This document shows positions 32,417-46,100 of a stretch of DNA of 64,000 bases, one piece after another. Position 1 is the first letter of the stretch. Each line of letters begins with the position of its first letter. The DNA comes from Sphaerolaimus hirsutus (taxonomy: Eukaryota; Nematoda; Chromadorea; Monhysterida; Sphaerolaimidae). The notes under the pieces are model-generated. The model was not told the DNA's origin. It saw only the letters and a list, made by a program, of their open reading frames with translations, and did no database searches. The translations under genes and the position numbers were made by a program. The stretch is from assembly GCA_964036195.1 (NCBI GenBank), contig OZ038451.1, positions 10,172,529-10,236,528 on the forward strand, in the 5' to 3' direction.

Positions 32417-34019
32417 GTGACCATCACGCAGAGCAGGGTGCAGTGCAGCATGTCCAACTCCGAAGAGCTGGCGCGCGCCTATGAGTCTGGCGAGGCCGAT
32501 GTGGGCGAGGACGTGCAGTTCGGCGCCTCTGGCAAGAACAGGACCAAGGCTGAGCAGGTGGGCGTGCTTCTCTGGCCTCCTGGTAGCTCAGCCGGTTAGG
32601 GCTTTCACAAGCGCAGTGAAAGGTTCTGGGTTCGAGTCCGGGCAGGGCTGAAACAAGCTAGGTGAAGCGCGTGGAAGACACTTCACACAAAAATATCGTG
32701 ATGCTGGTGGAAACTGGTCAAGGACGTAGCCGGGGGGGGGGCGGCCGCCCCCCCCCTGTCCCGGGTCGGGCAAGAAAATATGCCCGAAATGGCACTTTCG
32801 TAAAGCGATTTTGTCGGCAGTTCTGAAAAATTTTGCGCGCAAGCGTGCATTTCGGCGCCGCACAGTATATTTTAGTGATACCTATGGTTTAAGACCGAAA
32901 AAGTACTCAAAATGTGTCCGCGTTGCTAGGGTTGGCCGATGTTTTTTTTAAACGTTTTTTTTTTAAAAACGTTGTTTTGTTTTTTAAAAACATGACGTCC
33001 GAAATGTTTTTTTTTTTTTAAAAACATCGGCCGAAATTTTTAGTACTAAGCACTAGGTATTTTGCAAAATTTTTGCGCGCAAGCGCGCAATTTCGCACAC
33101 AAATTGACATTGGTGGTTGTTTTCATTGGTTTTGTGGCATTTTTAGTATCAAAGTATCCATTTCTATGTGCTACCATGGGTTAATAAGCCGTCATATGTT
33201 GCTGTAGTATATAATATTGATGTAATGTGCTTCCATGTACCTCCACAGTGTGTCACTTCACTCCCAAAGTAACAACCTCCTTTTATAACCTTGTTTGATC
33301 ACTATTCCATGCCAAACTTTACCTGAAGTCATGAACATTCGACTAAAAGCCGATATACGAACAATATGTCGACGAAAAATGGATATTTTTGACACAAATC
33401 ACCACTTATAATGCTATCCCATGGTTCCACAGACATTATATGGTCATATATAACATCACAGAGTATTGCCACTGTCCGATATACCTATATATGTTGACAC
33501 AAGGTCATACCTGGGAGCTTTTAAAAAAAAACGTTTTTTATTAAAAAAACGTTGTTTTTTTTAAAAACATCGAGTTAAAAAAAACGTTTTTTTTCCAACC
33601 CTACGCGTTGCTGTATATGTATGTAAGATACATACATGAACATCACTATTGGGCGCCAATGCCAACGCCAATGGCGCCATGGCGTTGCGCCTACGAATGG
33701 CGCTGGCACCATTCCTGTACCACTGGGGTCAAATTAAAGGGGGGGCGCCGCCCCCCCCCGTTCGCCGCCCCCCCCCCGTTCGCCGAGCTTCGCGTATACA
33801 ATCCGCTCCCGCTCAAAAATCTTGGCTTCGTCCCTGAAACTTGTGATCGCGCACCCAACCCTCCCAGTATTTATGTACAACCCAATGTCTATCATTCAGC
33901 ACGAGCACAAGAAGGAGCACCCCGAGGGCGACACGCGGAGAATCGTGGACAACATCAAGCACGGCGAGGAGAAACGCAAACAGGATGAGCTGAAGAAAAC
34001 CGCACCCAAAGAAAAGTAG
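32417..34019 (+). CDS. Small highly charged protein, not recognised
   Basis: Two phase-0 exons, 32417-32557 and 33900-34019. An ATG at 32450 gives a protein of about 75 aa. Exon 1 follows a CTCGGCAG acceptor, so an upstream exon is likely, and 11 codons before the ATG are also open. Exon 1 ends GAGCAG|GTGGGC. The protein is acidic early (YESGEADVGEDV) and basic later (HEHKKEHPEGDTRRIVDN, then KHGEEKRKQDELKK). It has no signal peptide or membrane segment. Both exons are GC-rich in the way of real exons here, and a polyadenylation signal follows at 34303. The C-terminal half looks helical or disordered. I do not recognise the family; function unknown. The 1.34-kb intron holds a tRNA-like sequence and an AGGGTTGG element. 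Confidence 0.62.
32575..32652 (+). repeat. tRNA-derived sequence, probably a SINE head or tRNA pseudogene
   Basis: It has an RNA polymerase III A box (TAGCTCAGCCGG) and a perfect B box (GGTTCGAGTCC). The anticodon stem pairs TTCAC with GTGAA. The anticodon loop AAGCGCA lacks the U33 of real tRNAs, and the acceptor and T stems have mismatches, so a working tRNA is unlikely. Confidence 0.6.
32713..32880. repeat. Partial CGTAGCCGGGGGG element
   Basis: The left end AAGGACGTAGCCGGGG, G/C runs and the TTTTGCGCGCAAGCG motif match the CAGGG(A/C)CGTATCCAGG hAT-like family. The right end is missing. Confidence 0.5.
32919..33611. mobile_element. hAT-like MITE, TAGGGTTGG ends, AAAAACGTTTTT arms
   Basis: The element at 32927-33603 starts TAGGGTTGGCCGATG and ends CCAACCCTA. 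It is flanked by CGCGTTGC at 32919-32926 and 33604-33611, an exact 8-bp duplication. A second copy in reverse orientation is at 45726-46346. No transposase is present. Confidence 0.92.
33650..33840. repeat. Fragment of GGCGCC and CGTCCCTGA repeats
   Basis: GGCGCC-rich sequence followed by G/C runs and the end TTGGCTTCGTCCCTGA, as in the family at 57.9-58.04 kb. It is truncated on the left. Confidence 0.5.
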
Positions 34020-34302
34020 ACGCAATAATCTGTGATCGTGGTGCCAGGTGCTTTGAAATGGGGTTTTGCTTTTGATGTTTTTTTATCCAGCATTTGCTTG
34101 TTGTATTTATGTACTTTTGGTATATTTGTGGAAGCGTAAACCACGAAAGATTTGGACGCTATCGCACTCCATTTTCATGGCATCTGGCACCCAATAATAT
34201 TGACAGTTATAATTTCTGCTTGTTTCCGATGTCTCTTCAAACATTACACATTCATACGGTAAATGATTTTAAGGTGTTTGGTGATTTCGATGCTCAATCA
34301 TA

Positions 34303-34308
34303 AATAAA
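34303..34308 (+). terminator. Polyadenylation signal AATAAA for the small gene
   Basis: It lies 284 bp after the stop codon at 34019 and is the first good signal downstream. Confidence 0.45.
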
Positions 34309-34508
34309 TGTAAAAGTATTGAAAATGATCGATATTGATCACGTTTATGTACATAAATACCTACTCCCCTGTTGGATTTACACATGGCTGTATTGACCCA
34401 ACAGTTGTGGGCAACAAACACCCCTGGACAACCGCACTCAGTTGACAATTGTGTGCGCGCAGTGGTTTGCAAACGCATGCCGCTGCCGCACCGTGCACAC
34501 CATGGATG

Positions 34509-34923
34509 CATGAGCGCAGGGACGTATCCAGGATTTTTGAGCGGGGGGGGGGGCTGCGAATTTACGGAACCCGGCGAGGGGGGGGGGCTTAGCCCCCCCC
34601 CCTAAAATTTTAGCTACATAGTGGCGAAATGGCGCTGGCGCCACACCATGGCGCCATTGGCGTTGGCGTCAGCGCCATGGAACGCTGTATATGAATGTAA
34701 ATATACATACAAAACAGCAAAAAGCACAACATTTTTAATGATTTGCGGCCACATCTGATGATAATACCGTATATCTGGTGAAGAATGTGCGCTTGTGCGC
34801 AAAAAATTTTACGCTGACGTTGAAAGAGTAGCATTTTCTGGTCACTTTCTGGTCTCGCCCCGGGAGGGGGGGCTGCAGCCCCCCCCCCCCCCCGCCCCGC
34901 CTGTATACGGCCCTGCATGAGCG
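34509..34923. mobile_element. hAT-like MITE, CAGGGACGTATCC ends
   Basis: The element at 34517-34915 starts CAGGGACGTATCCAGG and ends TATACGGCCCTG. It is flanked by CATGAGCG on both sides, an exact 8-bp duplication. Long G and C runs and a GGCGCC block are inside. Confidence 0.9.
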
Positions 34924-36340
34924 GTTGGGTTTGCGCCGGACTGGCGCCACTTCCGCCGCTGCTTTTGTGCGGATGCGCAGGCTGCCATGCTTTTTTTGCT
35001 ACTAGCATCCCAAAAATCTTGGGAAATTTACGTTTTTTTAAATAGAAAATATAAAAATCTTCAATATATTTACTCCAGGATTTATTGGAGAGATTTAGGT
35101 ATACCAGACTAATAAGACCACCTTGAAGTTCAGAGGAAAAAATAACTCCCCCTTGAATAACTCCCCTACACAACTTCTGACAAAAAATAACCCATTAGGT
35201 CTCATTCAAGGATGTATAGTACATATTTATAATAAAAAAATATAAAAATTCTGATTTATATTTGTTATGAGAAGGAAACAAAAAAGCTCTTGCATTTTTG
35301 CAGGGGGTTTCCACAGGGATGTAATTATTCATAATAATTCATATAATAATCAAATTCTAAATATTTGATTGTGTTATTTTTGATTGATTTATCTGAGATT
35401 ATATCATATCATATTTTCTGAAATACTGGAATGCTTATCAGCGCACTCGCAGAATGTAGACTGGGCATGTGCCGGGTGTTGTCCAAGGGTGCTTGCTGCC
35501 CACTGCGCACATACAACTGTCCACTGAGCGCAGTTGTCTAGAGGTGTTTGTTGTCCAGTGGTTATTCGCCAATCGAAGTGAAATATTTGGGTGAAAATAG
35601 AGCGAGCATCTTTTATTTATCTTTTGTTCCAAAAAAAATACCTACGTTTCTTTCTGAGGTGATTCCGCAAGTGGAAAAGTGAAGAACTGCGAAGTGAAAT
35701 GAGATGTGAAAAGTTCACGTCTCCATTTGCGAAATTGGCACCTAGTCCTCGTGCAGTTGGTAGTTCATCATGCCTTATTAATTTCATAGTTCTACAATTT
35801 TTGGGTTCTGACGATGTGTTTAAATATAATAATGTAAAGTAAATACCTAGTTGATTGAACTTTCAATCAACTACTACAATAAAAATCTGTCGACCTCGGA
35901 ATGTTATATCGTCCGAACCCTGGCATTGTGTTTGTGGTGAGGATTTGTCTGTGTAGTATCGGTCGTTTGTCATTGTTTTGTTGGTTTTCTGTTAACGTTT
36001 TTGTTTTCGTTTTCTTTGACGGTTGGGTCCATATTTGATGCGGCGGTCGAGGGTGCATATTCAGTCACCAAATATTCGCAATGTGAATTAAATTTGCTTT
36101 GCTTCATTGGTCGGATACTCGAAATTTCCAGAATTTATCATCTAAGATTAACATAGACTAGCATCAGAGCACGGACAATAATTGCATCATAACTAATTAG
36201 TGATAACAACCATGAAAGTGCCAAGCGATAGTCATGTAAATATAAACCAGCTAATGCAACCTAATATGCCTCAAAAACTACGCAATCACTACAAACTGGC
36301 TTTGTGCGCGCCAGCATACTGGCACCTTGCCAACACCGCT
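34924..36340. other. Spacer between the small gene and the collagen
   Basis: Contains a palindrome of the CAAGTGGAAAAG family (about 35660-35748) and otherwise AT-rich DNA without a supported gene. Confidence 0.4.
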
Positions 36341-37836
<1,496 letters not shown>

Positions 37837-37922
37837 CTCTCAATGCTGCTTTGAGGTGTAGATGGAAGTTGTTGAAGTGGAGTGGAGCAAATACTGCTTG
37901 ACTGAATGGTGCCGCGCGGCCG

Positions 37923-37930
37923 TTTATATA
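37923..37930 (-). promoter_or_regulatory. TATA box of the collagen gene
   Basis: The minus strand reads TATATAAA, 87 bp before the start codon. This leaves room for a transcription start about 30 bp downstream and a short leader, as expected for a strongly expressed collagen. Confidence 0.65.
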
Positions 37931-37939
37931 TGACTGCGA

Positions 37940-38495
37940 CCGCGCTGTAACAAAGGTCTACCCAGTCATTTTTGGGTTTTCGGCGGCGGCGAGGGCCCTT
38001 GTCATTCCGATGGTCGCGCATGGTTGAACCTGCTGCCGCTGCTGCTCGCAGTCCTGTTTTCGGCCGGCCGCCCGCGCGCCCAAATTGAAATTCATGCATT
38101 ATTTTACTGTCGCCGCGGCGACAGACTGCGTGGAGGGCACGCTTGCGCTACCGTAAGACACTGAATGTAATGAATGAAATCGGCCTACGCGGGCAACTTT
38201 TGCGCACCAAACATGCGTGTGAACTGTGTTTTTGTACAACCATTTACAGTGGCGGCAATTTGGCATTCACGCAGTCCCGGCCGGGTCAAGCGGCAATTTT
38301 CGTAGTAAAAATACATGAAAACTACAAAGGTGCGGCGGGGCGTCTTGTTTCACGCAGCCGTGGGGGCACACCTGAATTGCTCTCGTCGTCACAATTCGGC
38401 GACCTCAGATACAGCGCGTATAACAAACAACTGTGCAGTTGAATGCGGTTTTGACAGTGCCGCAGCTGCGATTAACTGTAGTCGGCTGTTTTGAC
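37940..38495. other. GC-rich upstream region of the collagen
   Basis: A GC-rich island with GGCGGCGGCG runs. No exon is supported. It may be promoter-proximal control DNA. Confidence 0.3.
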
Positions 38496-38497
38496 AG

Positions 38498-38685
38498 CCC
38501 ACACACTAGTTGACAGCTGTCAACTAGTCCGTGTCAACTCAAGATTACAGCTTCATGTGTTCCAGAGCGATCTCCTACTGCACTCCTAATATTTATTTTT
38601 CAACATTGCCGCGTGTTCATTTGGGGATGGCTCTGCGACACGTGGAGCCGAAATCTGAGTTGACACGTGTCAACTAGTGCGTGGA
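38498..38685. repeat. Fold-back MITE, ACTAGTTGACA / AGATTTCGGCTTCA type
   Basis: The outer ends CACACACTAGTTGACA and inner arms TGTCAACTCA...TGAGTTGACA are inverted copies. Confidence 0.7.
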
Positions 38686-38961
38686 CCGCCATTAGCTGAA
38701 AGATCCTAGATCAATTCAATGTCATAGAACGGCCAAACGAACAGCGCAACAAGGCACTTTTATACGTGGGTAAGCCCCTTCCCACAGTTCTCCAAATCGA
38801 CGATTTAAGACGCGGTTTGAAGCTGTCAACCAACGAAGAAAACTGTTTCTGGCAAAAACGGTAATATCTGCAGCACCAGTGAAGGGATCAGATCTGACGC
38901 CCGATATATCAGTACAATCCACTAACGCCAGAGGAACTTTTTCCCACTTGCGGAATTTACC

Positions 38962-39106
38962 CTGGGGGTAGTCCCGAGCCCTGTAAAGTGTAAAGTCAAG
39001 TGTCATGTAGAATGTTAAGCAAAATGAAAATATTATGAGAATTGACAAATTTGCATGACATTCGACACTTCAATTTACACTTTACAGGGCTTCGGACTGG
39101 CACCTG
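38962..39106 (-). mobile_element. CWG-MITE, short copy
   Basis: Flanked by CTG at 38962-38964 and 39104-39106 (CAG on the minus strand). On the minus strand it opens CAG|GTGCCAGTCC and closes ACTACCCC|CAG, so it carries donor- and acceptor-like ends. Confidence 0.8.
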
Positions 39107-39140
39107 GTATTCAGTTTGTCATGGATGGTGTACAAATGTG

Positions 39141-39334
39141 CCTGCGCACACTTTTCACACGAAACTTTGAAAATTCACAAATCAGCTTAGAACGCATTTG
39201 AGTTTTCTACAATGAGGTGGCCGTCAACTACAGTTCACGGAGATTACAAATGACTCATTGTGGAAAACTCAAACATGTTCAAAGCTCATTTATGAGTTTT
39301 CGAACTTTCGTGTGAAAACTAGTGTGCGCAGGGC
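39141..39334. repeat. Fold-back MITE, GCACACTTTTCACACGAAA type
   Basis: The ends CCTGCGCACACTTTTCACACG and inverse match the copies at 5.4 and 23.95 kb. Confidence 0.7.
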
Positions 39335-39908
39335 CAATAGGGAGTTCATTTTACCGGCGTTCTGAAAATACTGGTGTTTTGGAAAACGTAAACGTAAGTA
39401 TCTAGGGTCTCTGTCAGAGGCAGAAATCGATCCACGACGCTCCATTATCGCCCATTATTTTCATTGTGTGGATACCTAATATGGATAATTCTATTGTGTG
39501 GATAATTGCACAAATCGATCGCTCTCACACTGAACATTCACCTTCATTTTACCATTCCACCCACAGCAAGATCAATAAAAATTAGGTTAATACAGCGAAT
39601 GAAGCAATTGCCACGCAAAAGTGCTAAAAATTGATAAATTTTAAGTAACCAAATAGCTGATGGGTTTAATCATTGAATTTACTAATGGTGAGATAAGCGA
39701 TGGTTGTATTTATGTTTAAGATCTATTTACGCACTTTTAAATGCACTTACTTCAAATAAATAGGTAAATGACAAAAAATCACGTCAACTTAAAGCACGGT
39801 GCTATTTAGGTGTGAACGGGCTATCGATAGACAAAAGTGTCCTGCAGACATGTAAGTAGGTGGAAGGGCACATCATTTACCTAATAAAAGTCAATTTAAT
39901 TATTTGGC

Positions 39909-40376
39909 GGCCCGCACACTGGTTGACACACGTGTGTCAACTGTGTCAACTCAGATATCGACTTCACGTGTTGCACAGCGATCTCCAATGCACTTGCCGT
40001 AATGTTGAAAAATAAATATGACGGCGAGTGCATTGGAAGAAAGGCGCTCCACACGGTGGTTGACGCTACTTTTTAGAAGTCGATTGAGTCAACTCAGAGT
40101 CAACTGTTTTAAGTATAACTATTTTTAATTTTTTACCTGTGTTGATTAAGAAATATTGAGAAGTCGATTGATGTAGAATGAAAGAAGGGGATTTTTTGGA
40201 TACATATTGTAAATGGCTCAGAGTCAATTGAATTTTTGACCAGTTGACTCTGAGTTGACGCTAATTTTGGCGTCAACTAGCGTGTGTGGGACCATAGCTG
40301 TGCGACACGTGAAGCCGAAATCTGAGTTGACACAGACCACTTGACTTGTCACACATGTGTCAACTAGTGTATGGGC
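39909..40376. repeat. Two nested fold-back MITEs
   Basis: The outer element (GCCCGCACACTGGTTGACAC to GTCAACTAGTGTATGGGC) is interrupted at about 40042-40292 by a second one, GGCGCTCCACACGGTGG to CAACTAGCGTGTGTGGG. The inner element is therefore younger. Confidence 0.65.
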
Positions 40377-40622
40377 TGCCATTATCAAAATCTTATCAGA
40401 ATCACACAGCATAGAATGCAGTACCATGCGCTGTGAGGAACGCCGCCGACCTAAAGTTTTTTCACACCGCCAGGCAATATTTCATAAATCTCCCGGTACA
40501 GTATTATGTAATAGAAATCGAATTGCAACATAAAGAAATATTGCAGGTAATCGCGACAAACGTCTAGAAAATAAAAAATGAATAGTTATTTATGAATTAG
40601 AATAGATACATGAACATCAATA

Positions 40623-40742
40623 TACCGTGTTTCCTCGAAATACTCCCAGGGGATTTATTTTTTCAGAGTGCAAACTTTGAGGGGGTTAATCGATGGAGGG
40701 TGTATTTTGAGGGGGGGGGGGCTATTTCGAGGAAATACGGTA
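40623..40742. repeat. G-run fold-back element, short complete copy
   Basis: A 120-bp copy from TACCGTGTTTCCTCGAAATA to TTTCGAGGAAATACGGTA. Confidence 0.8.
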
Positions 40743-41129
40743 AAAAGGTATACAATTGGCACTGTAACTCGATCGCAGATAAGGAAGCATTAACAGTAAC
40801 ATCGCGATTGTGTAGATAGTCTAATCTATTCGACGAAATATTTGGGGAAATTTGGGGAACGGTAACCAAACACAGGCCAGTCCGAAAACCTTTAAGGATT
40901 TATCGACGCGAAAAAATCGATTGCACGTTTATCCGCATATTTCTGCACGCAAAATAGCGATAAAAACTTTCAACAACTACTTAAAAAAAGTAAAATATTC
41001 AAATTCACCGCAACAGAAAACAATAAACACAAAATTAGTGGACGGAAAGGGGCATATAAACAGGTAGGGTTAAGCACCACAGGTGCGATTTCAGCGAAGG
41101 TTCCCCACTCGGCTATCTGGATAATGGAA

Positions 41130-41691
41130 GCCCGCACACTAGTTGACACTTGTGTCAACTAGTCTGTGTCAACTCAGATCTCGGCTTCACTTGTCGCACA
41201 GCGATATCCAAATGCACATGCAGTAATGTTGAAAAATAAATGCATGTGCATAATGGAATGTGCTTTGGAAGTTCGCTCTGCCACACGTGAAGCGGAAATC
41301 TGAGTTGACACAGAAATGTTGTTGTTGACACATGTCAGGGACGTATCCAGGATTTTTGAGCGGGGGGGGGCTGCTTGTTTACGGAGGCCGGCGAGGGGGG
41401 GGCTCAGCCCCCCCCCCCCCTAAAATTTTAGCTACATAGTGGCGGAATGGCGCCATGGCGCTGGCGCCATTTATAGCGATTTGCGGCCACATGGAGCAAA
41501 TCTGATGACAATACATTATGTCTGGTGAAGAATACGCGCTTGCGCGCAAAATTTTTGACGCTGACGTTGAAAAAGTCCCATTTTCCGGTCACTTTCTGGT
41601 CTCGCCCCGGGAGGGGGGGGGGCTGCAGCCCCCCCGCCCCCCCCCCCCTGGATACGGCCCTGACACATGTGTCAAATAGTGTGTGGGCCGA
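41130..41691. repeat. Fold-back MITE holding a hAT-like insertion
   Basis: The outer arms GCCCGCACACTAGTTGACAC and AATAGTGTGTGGGC enclose an inner arm pair (AGATCTCGGCTTCA and inverse). The element at 41336-41662 is inserted in the right arm. Confidence 0.75.
41328..41670. mobile_element. hAT-like MITE, CAGGGACGTATCC ends
   Basis: The element at 41336-41662 starts CAGGGACGTATCCAGG and ends GGATACGGCCCTG. It is flanked by ACACATGT at 41328-41335 and 41663-41670, an exact 8-bp duplication. It is the same family as 34517-34915. Confidence 0.9.
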
Positions 41692-42156
41692 CAATAATTC
41701 ATACAAAACAACCTAGTATTTACCATACAGAACGGGTAAAGTGCTTCGATCAAAACAATCACACGATGTATTCTAAGGCGTTGTGATATCAATTTCGAAC
41801 AACTGCAGACTGGATGAAAGCGAAATCAACGACAAATCGATTTTGGTTCTAAAATTCCATTAAATTTGAATAAAATAATCATGGTTCACAAGGTTTTCGG
41901 CATTTTTTTCGCTAAGCTACATTTTTTGTTTTCCCCCGTCTAGCGCGTGAATTACTAATGTTGTTGATTTCAACTTCATGTAAACTATAAATACTCATTT
42001 CCAAATGGATGCACATTGAGAAAACGTGTACCGTAAAGTGCTGAGCCAAAGTCAAAGTCAAAGTAGGGGTAGTCTTCTTGAGGGATGGGAAAAAGCGCTT
42101 TTTAACAGCCCGCTTTTAAAAAAAGCGAATTTATAAAAATGCGATTGAAAGAAGCA

Positions 42157-42340
42157 CTGGGGGAGTTCTCAGACCCTGTAAAATGTCTAATGTCATGCAA
42201 AGTGTCAAAAGTCGTGTAAAAGGCCCTGCAAAATGGCAAACACGTTTGCCATTTTGCAGGGCATTTTACACGACTTTTGACAATTTGCACGACATTTGAC
42301 ATTTTACAGGGCACTTTACAGAGTCTGGGAGTGGCACCTG
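42157..42340 (-). mobile_element. CWG-MITE with CTG duplication
   Basis: The flanks are CTG at 42157-42159 and 42338-42340. On the minus strand it reads CAG|GTGCCACTCCC...CCCC|CAG. The inner arms ATGGCAAAC and inverse form the hairpin top. Confidence 0.78.
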
Positions 42341-42930
42341 GCCATCACCAATCATGTTGTACCCTGTAAGACATTTTTCAAATTAAATTACCGCAATATT
42401 TGCATTTATTTCTGCAAAATTCGCACGCACAAAGTATATTTAGGTGGGCATTGCAGTCACTTACCTATAACGCCATGCCTGACCCCATGGGTTTCATGAT
42501 CGGCACTTAACGGTAAAAAAAGATTGTGCAAAAAAGCGATGTGCAATTCACGTTTAGGCAGTCAGTTTATAAAAACGATGTGAAAAGTTAGAATTCCGGC
42601 CAGAGTAAATAAATAAACATAAGCATACGTAAATATTTTACATAACAAATGTATGTAAATATATTGCACCTAAAAATGCATAATTCAATGCAAAGATTTG
42701 CCTGCCAACAACGACCACACAGATTAAGGGATTTTCCACACAAATGCGCATGCAAAAAATGATCACAGATTGAGGAATTTCCATTTTTGCGAATTTGTTG
42801 CTTCAATATTTTTACAATTTGAAAATTTTGGGCTGAAAAAAAGTTTTCGTGGAAACGCCAGAAATCTATCAAAATCAGCAGCGGGCAAAACCTCAACAAA
42901 GACGACGCGAATCAAAGCGGAAAAGCTGAT

Positions 42931-43088
42931 CAGGGGGCAGTCCCAGACCATGTAAAGTTAAGTAAAGTGTCCAATGTCATGTAAAATATCAATAAGATTG
43001 TATCACTGAACTTTGGATGACAAATGACACTTGACTCTACATGTTCCATGACACTTTGGCACTTTCCAAGGCTTGGAACTGCCCCCAG
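42931..43088. mobile_element. CWG-MITE just beyond the amph-1 stop codon
   Basis: Flanked by CAG on both sides, with GGGGCAGTCCCAGACC and GGAACTGCCCC ends. It ends 17 bp from the amph-1 stop, so it probably lies in the 3' untranslated region. Confidence 0.75.
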
Positions 43089-43104
43089 GAGCGAGCAGGC
43101 TGCC

Positions 43105-46100
43105 CTACACGGGCTTAGTAAAGTTCTGCGGGAAGACGCCCCTGTGGCCGGTGGCGAGCACGACGCCCATGAGCCAGCCCTCGTCCTGCTCGTCGGGGTC
43201 GTCGTAGGGCACCACGGCGATCAGCTCGCCCGCCTCGAAGCTCAGCTCGTCGCTGTCTTCAGCCGTGTACTTGTGAGTCGCTCGCACCTGTGTGAGGGTG
43301 GGTGCATGTTGGGTACGGTCTTGGGTGGGGCTAAGTTGGCATGTGGGCTTGCTAGTCATGTAAACTAGCCGATCGTGGAGACCCGGCCGTCATGTAAGTT
43401 TACCCAGCTGTCATGTATACCCACTAGTCATGTATGGGAAGCGTAATAACTTGTGGCAAATTAGTGACAGACAATCGACTAGTCATGCCCGCTTGTCATG
43501 TATGTCACCCATACATGATGTGGGGTCTACATGACTGGCTGATAGAATTACTTGAATTCTAATTTCTTTTGTATTTTGTCTGCACTGGTGTTGGTGGGGC
43601 TAAGTTGGGATGTGGGCCTGCCAGTCATGTAAACTAGCTGATCATGTAAACCCGGAAGTCATGTAATTTTACATGGGCATCATGTAATTCTACCCAGCCG
43701 TCATTTATACCCGCTAGTCATGTATGGGAGGCGCAATAACTAGCGGGCAAATTAGCGACAAGCAATCGACTAGTCATGCCCGCTAGTCATGTATGTCACG
43801 TCACCCATACATGTTGAGAGGGTCTACATGACTGGCCGATAGAATTACTTGAATTCAAATTTCTTTTGAAATTCGTCTGTATTAGGTGTCAATATTTTCC
43901 TTTGATTACAATGATATTCCATTCTCACTCGATTAAATAATGCAGTTAAATGATGTTCTCACTTCTCGGAAACGAAGAGACCCCCATGCTGCAATTTGAT
44001 TGCATGTTACTGAACTAAACAGAAATGTCACTGGATTAGTGATCAGGGAGTTTGTCAAACATTTTTAAATAACGTATTTAGAACGTCAATCATTCGCGCA
44101 GTATTGAATGCGCCGACTAGAGATCAAACAATAGCACACTGCAATTAAAAAATGCACACAAATTGCAGCCGCATAAAACACAGTTCATCTGATCGTAGAA
44201 CATGCCTTACAATGGTCCATCGGCAAGTACACGGCGACGGGTGCAAAGATATCTACACGGCGACAAAAATGGCCGTTCATGCGAACATGTATGCTCACAT
44301 AAAAAGTAGGCAAATTGTGCGGCCGACACGTAAACTGCTCAACATGTGCAGGGGTCCTAGGGACAACTCCCATACCCTGTAAAATGTCAAGTGTCATGCA
44401 AATTGTCAAAAGTCATGTAAAATGCCCTGCAGAATCGCAAATTAGTTTGACATTTTACAGCGTAATTTACATGACTCTAGACGGTTTGCACCACAGTTGA
44501 CATTTTACAGGCCCTTGGAATGCCCCCAAAGACGGGGGATTCTCTCGTCTAAATGAACCGCCCACACAGAATCCATACGATGGAGCCCCCGAGCACATGC
44601 TAGCGCATTTTACGCGCACGGCGACATCAAAGCAAGCAAAAGAGCCGAACACACCTTGAACAATATGGTCGGTTCACCCTTTGCCTGCGCCGCGGCGGCG
44701 CCCGCCTCGTGTGGTTTTACGGCCGTGCCGCGCGCAGTCGCACCTGCCAATTGGATGCCACCTCAGAATCAGACAAAAAATAAAAATAAAAAAAATTTTA
44801 AGATGGATTTAAAGATGTTAAGTGATTTGATGGGCCCACAAGGACCACACACACTAGTTGACATCGCAAATTCGTGTCAACTCAATGTCAACTATATAAC
44901 ACAAAGAAAATTGTAAGCATCACACTTAACAGAAACAATGAAAATCAAGTGGTATGAAGTAAACTTAACTATACTCTTTCAGATCGGAAAGTTGATATCA
45001 CATAATTCACTAAAATTTAGTTGACACGAATTCAGTTGACATCCAGCGTGTGTGGCGCCACACACACACTAGTTGACATCGACACCAAATCTCAACTGGT
45101 TCCCATCCCAATATGAAAGCTTGCTCAGGAGCCGACGAATGACGTTCGAATGCAAGCTTTGAATTGGGATGGGAACCAGTTGACACTTGGTGTCGATGTC
45201 AACTAGTGCGTGTGGGCCCAATTGAACGTGTGTTTGTGTTGAGGGAAGCAAAAAGTTAGTGGCAATGGTGAATGACGGAAATTCAAAAACAAAACCGTGC
45301 TCATAGAATGAAATAATAGAAAATAGAAAAGTATTCTAAATATCGGGCAGTCTGGTCACTAGTCAGTTAATGTGTCTGCGAGCGAACACTGAAAAAATAA
45401 CCCATTAGGGAACACCCACTCCATGAAACATATAGAGGTAGTGAAAAATCACAAAAAAATTTCGATAACGAATTGATTGTAAATAGTTACAAAGTGAAAT
45501 ATTTTTCAATTATCCAGAATGCTTAGATAGATAAATAATTCCTCCAGTGTGCGCTCCAGGTGCCAATTCCGCAAGTTGAGCAGTAAAAAACAAACAATTT
45601 AAGTGTGAGAAAAAAAGTTTAAAAGAAAAGTAAATTTAGAAGTGAGAAGTGAAGAAACAAATGGCAAATGTGAAAACGCTGTAAAAATAAATAAAATTGA
45701 AAGAAACGCAAAAGTCTTACTTCACTAGGGTTGGAAAAAAACGTTTTTTTTTTAACTCGATGTTTTTTTTAAAAGCTCCCAGATATGACCTAGTGTCAAC
45801 ATATATAGGTATATCAGACACTGGCAATACTCTGTGATGATAAATATGACCATATAATGGCTGTGGAGCCATGGGATAGCATTATAAGTGGTGATTTGTG
45901 TCAAAAATATCCATTTTTTGTCGACATATCGTTCGTATATCGCCTTATAGTCAAATGTTCGTGACTTCAGGTAAAGTTTGGCACGGAATGGTGATTAAAC
46001 AAGGTTATAAAAGGAGGTTGTTACTTTGGGAGTGAAGTTACACACTGTGGAGGTACATGGAAGCACATTACCTCAATATTATATATTACAGCAACATATG

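Noticed and set aside
32575-32652. Functional tRNA gene
   Set aside because: The anticodon loop lacks U33 and the acceptor and T stems have mismatches.
34610-35173. 187-codon open frame on the minus strand with a Gly/Ala/Pro-rich middle
   Set aside because: The Gly/Pro part is the G-run interior of the CAGGGACG hAT-like MITE.
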